Shown here in pieces: positions 43,235 through 52,852 of a DNA stretch of 64,000 bases. The notes below the pieces were generated by a model that saw nothing but the letters and a program-made list of their open reading frames with translations, was not told where the DNA came from and searched no databases. Where the stretch lies: contig CANMDH010000007.1 of NCBI GenBank assembly GCA_947496555.1, positions 81,111 to 145,110 on the forward strand, given 5' to 3'. Numbering within the stretch: position 1 is the first letter of the stretch; every line of letters starts with the position of its first letter. The DNA comes from an uncultured Aquimarina sp. GTDB lineage: Bacteria > Bacteroidota > Bacteroidia > Flavobacteriales > Flavobacteriaceae. The position numbers and the translations under genes are program-made.

Positions 43235-45082
43235 ATGCAAAAAAGAACGTTACCCTTGGTTATCATTTGTGCTATTTTTTTAGGACTATTTGTAAATGCA
43301 CAAAAAAATAGTAAAACGCTTAAACATGTCGAGCCTCCTTTTTGGTGGGTTGGGATGAAAAACTCTAAACTGCAATTACTTGTTCACGGAGATAAGATTA
43401 GTGATTTTAGTGTTGAAGTTACGTATCCTGGCGTTGAGGTAGAGAACACAAACCAAGTAGAAAACCCCAATTATCTATTTGTAAATCTTGAGATTTCGGA
43501 AATTACAAAACCTGGAACATTACCCATTCTTTTTACCAATGGAAATAAAAAGATTAAGTATGAGTATGCATTAAAACCTAGAGTTAAAAAAGTAAACGAA
43601 GGACAAGGAATTGATGCTTCTGATGTTATCTACCTGATCACACCAGATCGATTTGCAAATGGAGATCCATCCAATGATTCTACAGATGATACGATAGAGA
43701 AAGTAAATCGGAAAGATGAAAATGGAAGACACGGGGGAGATATCAAAGGAATTTTGGACCATTTCGATTATATCAAGGAGTATGGAATTACTACATTATG
43801 GTTAAACCCTTTTCAGGAAAATGATCAACCTGCTTATTCGTATCATGGGTATGGGATCTCAGATTTTTATAAAACCGATTCTCGATTTGGGAATAATCAA
43901 GATTTTAAAGCTTTGGTTGATAAAAGCCATGAAAATGGAATGAAAGTAATCATGGACCAAGTGTTTAATCATTGTGGTTCTGGCCATTGGTGGATGAATG
44001 ACCTGCCATCAAAAGATTGGTTAAATCAATGGGAAGAGTTTACCTATAGCAATTTTACTACAATTGCGGCCTCAGATCCATATGTTTCAGATAGTGATTT
44101 TGATCTATTAACCAAAGGATGGTTTGATAAAAATATGCCCGATTTAAATCTGGAGAATAAATTTTTGGAAACCTATATGATCCAAAATTCTATTTGGTGG
44201 GTAGAATATGCCGGGTTAGATGGTATACGAATGGATACGTATCCATATCCCGATCAAGGAGCCATGTCAAACTGGATGCAGGCTTTGACCAAAGAATATC
44301 CGGATTTCTATATGGTAGCTGAAACCTGGGCGAGTAGAACTTCCTACTTATCCTACTGGAATAATGAAAAAAGTAATAGAAATGGATATACTCCGCATGT
44401 AAATAGTGTAAGCGATTATCCTTTGTACTATGCAATGATTGAAGCATTTGGAAAAGATGGGGACATCTATAAATTATATGAAACTCTGGCAGAAGATTTC
44501 GTTTACGGAAATGCTTATAATAACAAAGTTTTTAATGGCAACCATGATCAGGGACGTATGCTTGGTTTATTAGGTGATGATGTAGACAAGTTAAAATTAA
44601 GTATGGTGTTTACACTCACCACCAGAGGGATTCCTCAACTCTACTATGGAGATGAGATTTTGATGAAGAAAGATAAGCCAGATGGCCAACTGCGTGAGGA
44701 TTTTCCTGGAGGTTGGAAAGGGGATACCCGAAATGCATTTACCGCAAGTGGTAGAACGGATCTGGAAAATGAAGTATTTAACTACGTTAAAACGATTCTT
44801 AATTGGAGAAAAAAAGCAAAATCAGTCCATCAAGGAAAACTTACACACTACAAACCCGATAACAACATATATGTCTACTTCAGGCATACCAGCACCGAAA
44901 ACACCATGGTGATTATCAATAATAGTGATAAAGATATTCAAGCATTTGATCTAGATAGATACAAAGAGTCACTTAAGGGATATTCAAAAGGGATCGATAT
45001 TATTACAGGTAAAAACTACAGCGCTCTTAATACAATACAATTATTTAAAAATTCAGCCTTGATAATAGATTTAAAGAAGTAA
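43235..45082 (+). CDS. Secreted GH13 alpha-amylase / neopullulanase (SusA-like)
   Basis: 615 aa from ATG 43235, with signal peptide MQKRTLPLVIICAIFLGLFV up to NAQ. An N-terminal cyclomaltodextrinase-type beta domain (about 28-125) precedes the GH13 barrel: DQVFNHCG (region I), DGIRMDTYPY with nucleophile about D334, AETW with acid about E363, and FNGNHDQGR with D438. A C-terminal beta domain ends VLIIDLKK-like. It cleaves alpha-glucans in the periplasm or at the surface. A longer start at 43184 would put extra residues before the signal peptide. Two further exported proteins follow. Confidence 0.92.
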   Translation: MQKRTLPLVIICAIFLGLFVNAQKNSKTLKHVEPPFWWVGMKNSKLQLLVHGDKISDFSVEVTYPGVEVENTNQVENPNYLFVNLEISEITKPGTLPILFTNGNKKIKYEYALKPRVKKVNEGQGIDASDVIYLITPDRFANGDPSNDSTDDTIEKVNRKDENGRHGGDIKGILDHFDYIKEYGITTLWLNPFQENDQPAYSYHGYGISDFYKTDSRFGNNQDFKALVDKSHENGMKVIMDQVFNHCGSGHWWMNDLPSKDWLNQWEEFTYSNFTTIAASDPYVSDSDFDLLTKGWFDKNMPDLNLENKFLETYMIQNSIWWVEYAGLDGIRMDTYPYPDQGAMSNWMQALTKEYPDFYMVAETWASRTSYLSYWNNEKSNRNGYTPHVNSVSDYPLYYAMIEAFGKDGDIYKLYETLAEDFVYGNAYNNKVFNGNHDQGRMLGLLGDDVDKLKLSMVFTLTTRGIPQLYYGDEILMKKDKPDGQLREDFPGGWKGDTRNAFTASGRTDLENEVFNYVKTILNWRKKAKSVHQGKLTHYKPDNNIYVYFRHTSTENTMVIINNSDKDIQAFDLDRYKESLKGYSKGIDIITGKNYSALNTIQLFKNSALIIDLKK

Positions 45083-45109
45083 TGCAATAAACCATATAAA
45101 AACAGACTT

Positions 45110-46027
45110 ATGAAACTTAATTATATCTCCGTTTTCGCGATTTTGATGTTGTTCTCATGTACAAATTCTGGCACGAAAGAACCTGCTGCAAAAACTCCTG
45201 AAGATGGAGATATAAAAAGACAGTTGCAGGTATACAATATGCAAATTATAGATGCTGCCAAAACAAAATCGTTTGCCAAAATAAGTAACCTTTATGATGA
45301 AGACGCCATGTTAATGGCCGAGTATCACCCTTTAATACAAAACAAGAAAAATATCAAAAGATACTATGACGAAATTTTCGATAGAGAAACTCTTAAGAAA
45401 TATTCGCGAGAAATAGTTGAAGTTCTGGTTTTCGAAAATAGAGTAATTGAGATTGGGTTGTTCACCAAAATATTGGATAATTCAGAAGAATTTAGAGGTA
45501 AATATCTTACTATTTGGAAATTAACCAATGCCCAACAACTTACATTAAAAGCACAGGTTTTTGGGTATTTGCATCAAATAGAAGATCCCACAACGCTACT
45601 TGTTACCGATGTAAATACGGCTGAACTAAACGAAATAGAAACGCCTTGGGAAATGGAGGCATATAATGCTTTAAATGAAACAAATGTAATAGATAGAAAC
45701 CCTGATAGATCTGCAAATATATATACAAAAGACGCAATGTATCTTCCTTTTGCTGATACTATAATGGCTGGAAGATCGACTTTGCTTAAACATTATCAAG
45801 CATATTATAAAAATCCTGCTAAAATTGACTCTATACAAGTATGGACTCATGATTATGATGTGGTCGGGGACGGTTATATTAGGTACACTGGCTTTTATGT
45901 GGATTGGTCCGTGCCCGGATTTTCTGGTAATACCCAGGGAGCAGGAATTTCTTATTGGCGCAGAGTTGAAGACAATTCTCTAAGAATACATCGACAAATT
46001 GGAACGCATATACACAAAACCGAGTAA
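45110..46027 (+). CDS. Lipoprotein with two NTF2-like (DUF4440/SnoaL) domains
   Basis: 305 aa with a lipoprotein signal (FAILMLFSCTNS, Cys at about 17). Two repeats of the same fold follow: residues about 35-165 (DAAKTKSFAKISNLYDEDAM) and about 180-305 (NETNVIDRNPDRSANIYTKD), each with the NTF2 pattern of a helix followed by sheet. The tail IHRQIGTHIHKTE is typical of DUF4440. The ligand is unknown. It starts 27 bases after the amylase and probably belongs to its operon. Confidence 0.75.
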   Translation: MKLNYISVFAILMLFSCTNSGTKEPAAKTPEDGDIKRQLQVYNMQIIDAAKTKSFAKISNLYDEDAMLMAEYHPLIQNKKNIKRYYDEIFDRETLKKYSREIVEVLVFENRVIEIGLFTKILDNSEEFRGKYLTIWKLTNAQQLTLKAQVFGYLHQIEDPTTLLVTDVNTAELNEIETPWEMEAYNALNETNVIDRNPDRSANIYTKDAMYLPFADTIMAGRSTLLKHYQAYYKNPAKIDSIQVWTHDYDVVGDGYIRYTGFYVDWSVPGFSGNTQGAGISYWRRVEDNSLRIHRQIGTHIHKTE

Positions 46028-46043
46028 TAGTAACTTTATAAAA

Positions 46044-46913
46044 ATGAAACAAATGAGTAAGAATAAGTATGAAATAAAAGAGCCGATATTACAATCCAAA
46101 TCATTTTTTTTATTAATTATACTGGCTTTCCTGGTTGTTTTTCCAACGTATTGCCTTGCACAGAGTAAGAAGCAACTTACATTTAATGTTGAGATGAATA
46201 CCACAGAAATTGATTTGGACGTTCAGTTACGAGGGGATTTTGCCCCATTGTCATGGTACGAAGGTATTAAACTGTCTGATCCGGACGGGGATGGAATATA
46301 TTCTGTATCTGTTGATTTTGAAATTCCTAAGGAAGCAGAATTTTTTAATTATAAATATACGTTAAACGGCGACGAATGGGAAGCGGGGGAGAATAGAAAA
46401 ATATCGTTAAAAAGTGATTCAGATTCTTTTAAGGATACATTCAGATATGCCGAAAAGCTTGAAAACCCATTTAAAAAATTTATTGGTGAATGGAAATTAA
46501 AAGATGATAATTGGGAGTATATCGACGAAAATTTAAATAAAAGCTCCATAAAAATACCTGGACATCATACCATTTGTAAAGAAGTGAATACGAATAACAG
46601 TGTACTTTTAATTGTTGAGATGGGGGTGTCCCATGGTAGTGCATTTTGGAACTATGATTCAGATAAAAAAGAAACGAATTCGCTGTCTAGTTTTTCTGGT
46701 AATCAAACTAGCGTTGGAAAAGGTACCATTAATGACAATGGTGATATAAAAAGTAAAGTTCGATTTCAAGGAGTAAACGATGGTAGGTATAGAATTTATA
46801 CATACAAATGGGTTTCAGAGGACGAATATGTCCTAAAGTCTATCGAGTATGACAAAAATGATAAACCCACTGGAATCTCTTATGGAGGCACTTTTATAAG
46901 AATTCATAAATAA
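46044..46913 (+). CDS. Exported protein with starch-binding-like N-terminal domain
   Basis: 289 aa from ATG 46044. An internal hydrophobic signal (FFLLIILAFLVVFPTYCLA) is followed by a beta domain of CBM20/CBM48-like pattern: LTFNVEMNTTEIDLDVQLRG, then DPDGDGIYSVSVDF and FFNYKYTLNGDEWEAGENR. The C-terminal half (about 135-289) resembles DUF1579-type lipocalin-like proteins but is not certain. The position after the amylase supports carbohydrate binding. It is convergent with the antiporter gene. Confidence 0.6.
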   Translation: MKQMSKNKYEIKEPILQSKSFFLLIILAFLVVFPTYCLAQSKKQLTFNVEMNTTEIDLDVQLRGDFAPLSWYEGIKLSDPDGDGIYSVSVDFEIPKEAEFFNYKYTLNGDEWEAGENRKISLKSDSDSFKDTFRYAEKLENPFKKFIGEWKLKDDNWEYIDENLNKSSIKIPGHHTICKEVNTNNSVLLIVEMGVSHGSAFWNYDSDKKETNSLSSFSGNQTSVGKGTINDNGDIKSKVRFQGVNDGRYRIYTYKWVSEDEYVLKSIEYDKNDKPTGISYGGTFIRIHK

Positions 46914-46944
46914 ATAAAGTGTTTAACATTGGGGGAGTATTCTT

Positions 46945-46981
46945 TGATTCAGTAATACATTTAGGTGAATTTACTGAATCA
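46945..46981. terminator. Bidirectional hairpin between convergent genes
   Basis: TGATTCAGTAA at 46945-46955 pairs exactly with TTACTGAATCA at 46971-46981 around a 15-base loop. It lies between two converging genes. No strong T-run follows. Confidence 0.45.
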
Positions 46982-47025
46982 GTTACCACTGTGATTCATC
47001 ATTCATAAGTTACCATCACTGTTCA

Positions 47026-48267
47026 TTAATTATACAGTCTTTGAACCAGTTTTCCTATACTAAGCCCTTGAACAATAATAGAAAATAATACAACCATATA
47101 GGTAATATATAAAATAAGTTCTGAAGAAGAATTGTCTGTTAAGCTCAAAGCAAGTGCAATCGAAATACCACCTCGCAATCCTCCCCATGTTAATACGGTC
47201 ACAGTCTTTATGGGACTACTTTCAGAATGTTTTAATAAAGAATAAGGTATAAATACCGAAATGAATCGTGAGATTAATACGATGATAATGGCCGTAACCC
47301 CCAGAATAAGATGATCCAAGTCAAATTTCAAAAGGTGAATGGCTAAACCTATAAGCACAAACAAAATACCGTTAAAAATGTCATCCAGGACTTCCCAAAT
47401 TTCGTTAAGCATTTTTCTAGTGGGGCCGGTATTGGCTTTTATATTCAGTTTGTTACCTATGATTATTCCAGAAACTACCATTGCCAATGGTCCGGAAACA
47501 TGAATCAATGATGCTATGGAATATCCTCCCATAACAATAGCAAGACTGATCATTACAGATAATTGAGGGTTGTCTTTTACGGCTTTTACACATTGATATC
47601 CAAGAAAACCAAGAGCGACTCCGTATAAAATTCCGCCAATAGCTTCTTCAAGAAATAGTTTTCCGATTTCAGAACCAACAGAACTTTCAATATAATGATC
47701 ACCCATTCCTGTAAGGATCAAAATTCCCGAAAATATAACGACTCCAATACCATCATTGAATAGCGATTCTCCCTCTATTTTAACGCCTAAGCTTTTGGCA
47801 ATATTTGCTTTTTTCAAGATTGCCATTACAGCTATTGGATCTGTAGGTGAGATTAATGCTCCAAAAAGTAAGGCGTGTAAAAAGGATAGCTCAATATCCA
47901 TTAATTGAGTTACTCCATAAACCATTGAACCAACTAAAAAAGTAGAGATCAGTACTCCCAAGGTTGCAAATAAAACAATCGACCATTTTTCTTTTGATAG
48001 GTCTTCAATGTTAACATGTAAAGCGCCAGCAAAAAGCAGAAAACTGAGGATTCCGTCCAGGAGGAGCGTTTTAAAATCAGAATTGGTGACAATATCACAA
48101 AAAAACATGTAAAATTCGGGAATGATGCTTTTGCTTATGGTAATAATCAAAATCGTAGCCAAACTCATTAGCATGAGACCTATAGTAGTAGGTAATTTTA
48201 ACCATTTATAATTTATAAAGCTGAAAAAAGCTGCTATAGCAAATATTATACTGAAGGATTGTAACAT
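47026..48267 (-). CDS. Na+/H+ antiporter, CPA1 family
   Basis: A 413-aa polytopic protein with about 12 hydrophobic segments. CPA1 signatures are FGALISPTDPIAVMAILKKA (the ion-binding region), GESLFNDGIGVVIFSGILIL and LTWGGLRGGISIALALSL. There is no long cytoplasmic C-terminal domain. It exports Na+ for H+. It is the last gene of the minus-strand group that starts at 52785. Confidence 0.92.
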   Translation of the reverse strand: MLQSFSIIFAIAAFFSFINYKWLKLPTTIGLMLMSLATILIITISKSIIPEFYMFFCDIVTNSDFKTLLLDGILSFLLFAGALHVNIEDLSKEKWSIVLFATLGVLISTFLVGSMVYGVTQLMDIELSFLHALLFGALISPTDPIAVMAILKKANIAKSLGVKIEGESLFNDGIGVVIFSGILILTGMGDHYIESSVGSEIGKLFLEEAIGGILYGVALGFLGYQCVKAVKDNPQLSVMISLAIVMGGYSIASLIHVSGPLAMVVSGIIIGNKLNIKANTGPTRKMLNEIWEVLDDIFNGILFVLIGLAIHLLKFDLDHLILGVTAIIIVLISRFISVFIPYSLLKHSESSPIKTVTVLTWGGLRGGISIALALSLTDNSSSELILYITYMVVLFSIIVQGLSIGKLVQRLYN

Positions 48268-48291
48268 AACCTAAAGATTTTATATGGTATA

Positions 48292-50247
48292 CTATATTAG
48301 ATTCACATCGGTCACTATCTCAAGTAGTGCCGGGCCATCATGATCACGAACCTTTTCCATTGCAGGGATAAGGTCTTCAAGTTTTTCTACCCGCACCCCT
48401 AGTGCACCACAATTCTCTGCAAATTGGGCAAAGCTAGGGTTATGAAGTGAAGTTTGCCAAACATCTAATTCTGCAGCCCGCTGTTCTTTAGATATTTTGC
48501 CAAGTTCAGAATTGTTTAATACAATATGTTTAACATTCATATTATATTTTACCAAGGTCATAATCTCAGAAAGATACTGACCCAAACCACCATCTCCCGA
48601 TACAGACCATATAGGTCTTTTATCTCCTTGTGCTGCCCAGGCACCCATTGCGGCTGGTAAGGCAAATCCTATAGACCCTAAGTATCCCGACATCAAAATA
48701 GACTGATGCTTAGGTTCAAAATACCTTCCAAACGAATAGGTATTATTTCCTACATCAACAGCAATTACGGCATTGTGTGGAGTTATTTTGTTCATAGCAT
48801 CAAATACGGCAATAGAACTCAGTCCTTTACTACTCGAGTCCTCTAAACGGCTTTGTTTTTCTTCTTTCCACAGTGCCCATCTTTCTTCGATTTCATCTCG
48901 CTGATCAATGGTATTGGTTTTACCAAGAGTTTTTTCTTTCAGAATTTCCAGAGTTTCCGAAATTTCTCCCCATAATGCAGCATCAACCTTATGAAACTTG
49001 CTCAACGCCATAGGATCAAAATCTACTTGGATGATTGGTTTTTTAGAAGCAATACCAGTATGATTCGAGAAAGAAGCACCAAATACAATAAGCAGATCGC
49101 TTTCGTTCATGAACCATGAAGCGATAGGTGTTCCACTGCGTCCCAACACTCCGCATCCTAACTCATGATTATCTGCGATAAGGCCTTTTCCTTTAAAAGT
49201 AGTAATCACCGGACAGTTCAGTATCTTGGCATACTCAATAATGGTTTCCATATTAAATCTTGCTCCGTGACCAACGATGATTACAGGTCTTTTGGTTAAC
49301 AAAATCATTGAGGCTGCTTTTTCTACCATTTCTTTTGGAGGAGAAATAGTAAAAGGAGTGATTCGGTTTTCAGGTGTTTGTGCTTTTTCTTTTGAAGGTT
49401 TTTTAGTGAAAGCAACTTCATCAGGGAATGTTAAATGGGAAACATCTCTTTTTATAAGAGCGTGCTTAATAGCCAGAGACATCAATTCACTGTGGTTAGA
49501 ATTAAGATGTACAGCATGATTAAATTCTGCAACTGTATTAAATGCTTTTACAAGATCAACTTCCTGGAAAGCTCCAGTGCCCACAACCTGTGTATTTACT
49601 TGCCCAGACAAGGCAATTAAAGGAGCGCGGTCTACTTTGGCATCCCACATCCCAGTAAACATATTAGTGGCTCCAGGTCCCGCAATCCCAAAACAAACTG
49701 CTGGTCTTCCGGTAAGTTTGGCATAACCAGATGCTGCAAAGGCGGCAGCGCCTTCATGTCGAATGCCAAAGAAACGTAGTTTTCTTTCTTTTTCCTGACG
49801 CCGCATAGCATCGGCAACGCCAAGGTTACTATGTCCTACCATACCAAATGCGGTATCTACTCCCCAATTGATCATAGTCTCTATCATCACATCAGATATG
49901 GTTTCTTCGTGTTCTGGTTCTTCGGGGACGCCAACATAAATAGTGTTGCCTTCTTCTTTTACCTCAAACGTTTTTACACCGTCATCATATCCTCCTGGAG
50001 GTAAGCCCGTACAAGGGTGAAAATCCCAACCATGCCAGGGACATCGAAGCATTCCATTTTCAATGGATCCTTCACCCAACGGCCCTCCCTGATGTGGGCA
50101 TTTATTGTCTAAAGCCGAGAACTTTCCTTCAAAATGGGTAAGACAAATACCTTGATGTCCAGCAGTAACAGTTTGTACCCTTCCTTCAGGAAGTTTGTCT
50201 TTATTGCTGAGAACTTTGTGCCAGGTAATTTTTTTGTGAGTAGCCAT
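48292..50247 (-). CDS. Rieske domain fused to a pyruvate oxidase-like ThDP enzyme
   Basis: A 651-aa fusion. Residues 1-108 are a Rieske 2Fe-2S domain with C50-x-H52 (KCPHQGGPLG) and C69-x2-H72 (CPWHGWDFH). From about 117 on it is a full POX/acetolactate-synthase type enzyme: ThDP glutamate in GIRHEGAAAFAASGYAKLTG, middle domain (about 310-440), and C-terminal ThDP motif VSGDGGLGQYLSE with NNSELGKISKEQ. Family members decarboxylate pyruvate or related 2-oxoacids and pass electrons to quinone or O2. The Rieske part may add an electron path. It lies between the DUF2721 gene and the antiporter gene. Confidence 0.88.
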   Translation of the reverse strand: MATHKKITWHKVLSNKDKLPEGRVQTVTAGHQGICLTHFEGKFSALDNKCPHQGGPLGEGSIENGMLRCPWHGWDFHPCTGLPPGGYDDGVKTFEVKEEGNTIYVGVPEEPEHEETISDVMIETMINWGVDTAFGMVGHSNLGVADAMRRQEKERKLRFFGIRHEGAAAFAASGYAKLTGRPAVCFGIAGPGATNMFTGMWDAKVDRAPLIALSGQVNTQVVGTGAFQEVDLVKAFNTVAEFNHAVHLNSNHSELMSLAIKHALIKRDVSHLTFPDEVAFTKKPSKEKAQTPENRITPFTISPPKEMVEKAASMILLTKRPVIIVGHGARFNMETIIEYAKILNCPVITTFKGKGLIADNHELGCGVLGRSGTPIASWFMNESDLLIVFGASFSNHTGIASKKPIIQVDFDPMALSKFHKVDAALWGEISETLEILKEKTLGKTNTIDQRDEIEERWALWKEEKQSRLEDSSSKGLSSIAVFDAMNKITPHNAVIAVDVGNNTYSFGRYFEPKHQSILMSGYLGSIGFALPAAMGAWAAQGDKRPIWSVSGDGGLGQYLSEIMTLVKYNMNVKHIVLNNSELGKISKEQRAAELDVWQTSLHNPSFAQFAENCGALGVRVEKLEDLIPAMEKVRDHDGPALLEIVTDVNLI

Positions 50248-50266
50248 ATACAGTGTAATTATTTTA

Positions 50267-50647
50267 CTAAAGTGTTTTTTGAAATTGATCCTGTCTTATT
50301 TTTACAGCTCGAAAAGAATAGAGAATCAGGGCTATAAGACCTAATAATGCAGATACGATACCTATAATAGTTATGTAAATCGAAAAATTAAGTTTAGTTC
50401 CGGTGGTTTCAAATAATCCTGAAATTAGCCCTGAAATTACAAAGCTAGCAACCGATATGTACAAAAAAACCATTGCTCCATTAAGAAGCCTCAGTTGTTT
50501 TAGTTTTCTTTGGATTAGCTGTCCGTTATTCGAATCCTGAATTAGAGTTGTGATCTCATTACTGAGGGCAACAAGAAGATTTGAAGTAGACAAGATTAAT
50601 AATCCAATACCAGGAACAATCGTTATAGGTACATACCAGTTTTCCAT
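50267..50647 (-). CDS. DUF2721 family membrane protein
   Basis: A 126-aa protein with three membrane helices (VPITIVPGIGLLILSTSNLL; LLNGAMVFLYISVASFVISG; YITIIGIVSALLGLIALILY) and a central charged loop with RKLKQLRLL, the layout of DUF2721. The function is unknown. It sits 2 bases after the unknown gene upstream and 19 bases before the Rieske fusion gene. Confidence 0.75.
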   Translation of the reverse strand: MENWYVPITIVPGIGLLILSTSNLLVALSNEITTLIQDSNNGQLIQRKLKQLRLLNGAMVFLYISVASFVISGLISGLFETTGTKLNFSIYITIIGIVSALLGLIALILYSFRAVKIRQDQFQKTL

Positions 50648-50649
50648 AA

Positions 50650-51402
50650 TTATCGTTTTAGGTAGGCAGAAAGTGCCTCGTCAAAAAAGGTAATTCCTTC
50701 TTTTTCATCAATACCTGATATAGGTAAAATAGCTCCTTTAAAACCTTCATTATACCATTTTCCGTGGGTCAAAGAATTAAATCCAGAAGTATCCACTCCA
50801 TCATGACCGTGATAACCACTAATGTATAAATAGTAATCTTTAATCATAGAATCGGGTATCGCCATACCTAGTCCAATCGAAAGTCCGGACTCCCCATTAA
50901 GCACGACAAATGCTCCAGTATCAAAATGATGTGGCCAAATTCTGATATCTGATTCCAATTTGTGATCTTTTAAAAAGGTTTCCAAGGTGTTTTGTGCTAA
51001 GATCCTGAAGCTTGTTAATTGTTTTAATGTATTAATATCAGTCAATTTAAATTCAAAATCATTTGTGATGGCCTCATAGGGCAAATCGTAATGAAGACTA
51101 TATCGATATGGTTTTTTTATATTAGCCTCTTCAGCTGTTGTTTCAATCCATTTTAAAATTTCTGCATGTGTGGTGTTGTCTAATCTCAAAGAACTTTTAG
51201 AGTTTTTAGAGTTCCACTCTAGGGTAAACCTATGATAATTAAGAGAAAGTGTGTCGTCATTGTCATTTAAGGGGTGTGTTGACAAATTACCGTCGTTTAC
51301 AGAAAATCCAAGATTAGTGTGGCTGTCGTCTTCTTTTTTTTCTAGAAAACTAATTCCGGCAGCGGCGAGGTACTGTGCTGCTAAGTGCATTTGAGTTGTC
51401 AT
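50650..51402 (-). CDS. Uncharacterised protein (possible DUF5996-like)
   Basis: A 250-aa soluble protein with no signal peptide or membrane helix. A late block RIWPHHFDTGAFVVLNGE followed by MAIPDSMIKDYYLYISGYHG recalls DUF5996 proteins, but I cannot confirm this. It is encoded in the middle of the minus-strand group, 2 bases before DUF2721, so it probably shares its regulation. The role is unknown. Confidence 0.6.
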   Translation of the reverse strand: MTTQMHLAAQYLAAAGISFLEKKEDDSHTNLGFSVNDGNLSTHPLNDNDDTLSLNYHRFTLEWNSKNSKSSLRLDNTTHAEILKWIETTAEEANIKKPYRYSLHYDLPYEAITNDFEFKLTDINTLKQLTSFRILAQNTLETFLKDHKLESDIRIWPHHFDTGAFVVLNGESGLSIGLGMAIPDSMIKDYYLYISGYHGHDGVDTSGFNSLTHGKWYNEGFKGAILPISGIDEKEGITFFDEALSAYLKR

Positions 51403-51449
51403 TTGTTATTGGTTTATTAATGAATATTTTGACGTGTGATTTATTAAAA

Positions 51450-51986
51450 TTAAGGTTCGTGTTCTTGTTTTTTAGGTTTTTTGGAAATTGAAAAAATTAC
51501 ACCCGCAGAAATGAATTCATCACTGAGTTTTCCTGCAACTCCTTTGAATTCGAAAAAAGCAAATAATTTACCTAGGTTGTAATGCGCTCCAAAACCATAG
51601 TTCCAACCAAATTCATCTTCTTTTTTATTTTGAGAAGTCTCTTCAATGAAGCGCTCTTTTTCAATGCTGTAATTCAATCCTGTAAGGGGGTAGATTCCTA
51701 GTTTGTGTGTTAGTTCAAAGATATAATGTGCATTCAGGTTGAGCTCTGCAACAGTAAGCTCATATTCTTCATCGATTTCCTGATAAGGGAAAAACGTTAT
51801 TTCAGGCCCAAAACAAAAATGATCATTTGGGCCATAATATAACCTACTGTTAACTCCAAAAAGCTGTTCATTCATTTCTAAGGAAGGAGCTATTCCTATC
51901 ATCCACCCTTGTTGAGCTTGAATATTCGCCTGGAATAATAATATAAATACTAACCAAAGTTTTGTGATTGTAAAATAAGTTCTCAT
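51450..51986 (-). CDS. Outer-membrane beta-barrel protein
   Basis: 178 aa from ATG 51986 with signal MRTYFTITKLWLVFILLFQA ending IQAQ. A longer frame from 52097 overlaps the upstream gene and is unlikely. The mature part is a series of amphipathic strands (SRLYYGPNDHFCFGPEITFF, FGWNYGFGAHYNLGKLFAFFEF) of the outer-membrane-barrel type, about eight strands. The substrate is unknown. It lies 40 bases after the flavodoxin-like gene. Confidence 0.7.
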   Translation of the reverse strand: MRTYFTITKLWLVFILLFQANIQAQQGWMIGIAPSLEMNEQLFGVNSRLYYGPNDHFCFGPEITFFPYQEIDEEYELTVAELNLNAHYIFELTHKLGIYPLTGLNYSIEKERFIEETSQNKKEDEFGWNYGFGAHYNLGKLFAFFEFKGVAGKLSDEFISAGVIFSISKKPKKQEHEP

Positions 51987-52026
51987 AATTAATGCCTTTA
52001 GTCTAGTATCTGTAAATTGGATCCAA

Positions 52027-52785
52027 TTATCTTTTATGTTCTGGACTATCAAATCCAGCCTTACAACCGGCTTCCCACTCATCTGGTTGGTTTCCATGTG
52101 CTGGGATTCCTCCCTGATCCTTTAACATTCGTGCTAAATGCATACAATTCCAAGCAAGAAAGGTAGTATTTCTATTGGTAAAATCATTTTCTGGTCCGCC
52201 AGAGCCTTCGTCTCTATAAGAAGGTCCAGGTCCGGCTTCTCCCATCCATCCTGCGTCTGCTTGAGGTGGCACTGTATATCCAATATGAGAAAGAGAGAAC
52301 AGTATATTCATAGCACAATGTTTTACTCCATCTTCGTTTCCTGTGATGAGCGTTGCTCCTACTTTTCCATAATCTCTATATTGCCCCTTTGTATTAAATT
52401 GATGCGTGTAGCCATACATTCGTTCAAGTACTCGATTACAAACTGATGATTTCTCTCCTAACCAAACTGAAGTACATAGCACCAATATATCACATGCATC
52501 TACTTCTTTTTGAAGCATGGGCCAATCGTCTTTTTCCCATTCTGGTGTTTTTGACATATCAAGCCCTAATCCTGCAGGGATTACATAATCTACAGGTCTA
52601 ATCACTTTGGTCGTTGCCCCATTGGCTTCAAAGATTTTTTTGGCGACCTCGATAAGCCCTTCTGTATGAGATAATACTGGAGTTCTGTTAAGGGTACAGT
52701 TTAGAAACAAAACTTTGAGGTCATCATATTTTGCGGGAGCACTAGAACATTGGCTTTCAGTTAATTTTTTTAATTGTTGTGACAT
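52027..52785 (-). CDS. Flavodoxin-like NAD(P)H-dependent FMN reductase
   Basis: A 252-aa flavodoxin-fold protein: the first strand LKVLFLNCTLNRTPVLSHTE holds the FMN phosphate site, and VLCTSVWLGEKSSVCNRVLER and GATLITGNEDGVKHCAMNIL are the next flavin-contacting loops. It resembles the NADPH-dependent FMN reductase / WrbA group, with about 50 more residues at the C-terminus. It is first in the minus-strand group of six genes. Confidence 0.82.
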   Translation of the reverse strand: MSQQLKKLTESQCSSAPAKYDDLKVLFLNCTLNRTPVLSHTEGLIEVAKKIFEANGATTKVIRPVDYVIPAGLGLDMSKTPEWEKDDWPMLQKEVDACDILVLCTSVWLGEKSSVCNRVLERMYGYTHQFNTKGQYRDYGKVGATLITGNEDGVKHCAMNILFSLSHIGYTVPPQADAGWMGEAGPGPSYRDEGSGGPENDFTNRNTTFLAWNCMHLARMLKDQGGIPAHGNQPDEWEAGCKAGFDSPEHKR

Positions 52786-52852
52786 GTGTGAATGTTTTTA
52801 GAATGAAACGTTATTTCAAGAATTAGTTACTATTTCTTTGTCTTATGCATTA

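Noticed and set aside
52138-52446. Plus-strand frame of about 102 codons over the flavodoxin-like gene
   Set aside because: Antisense shadow with no family features.
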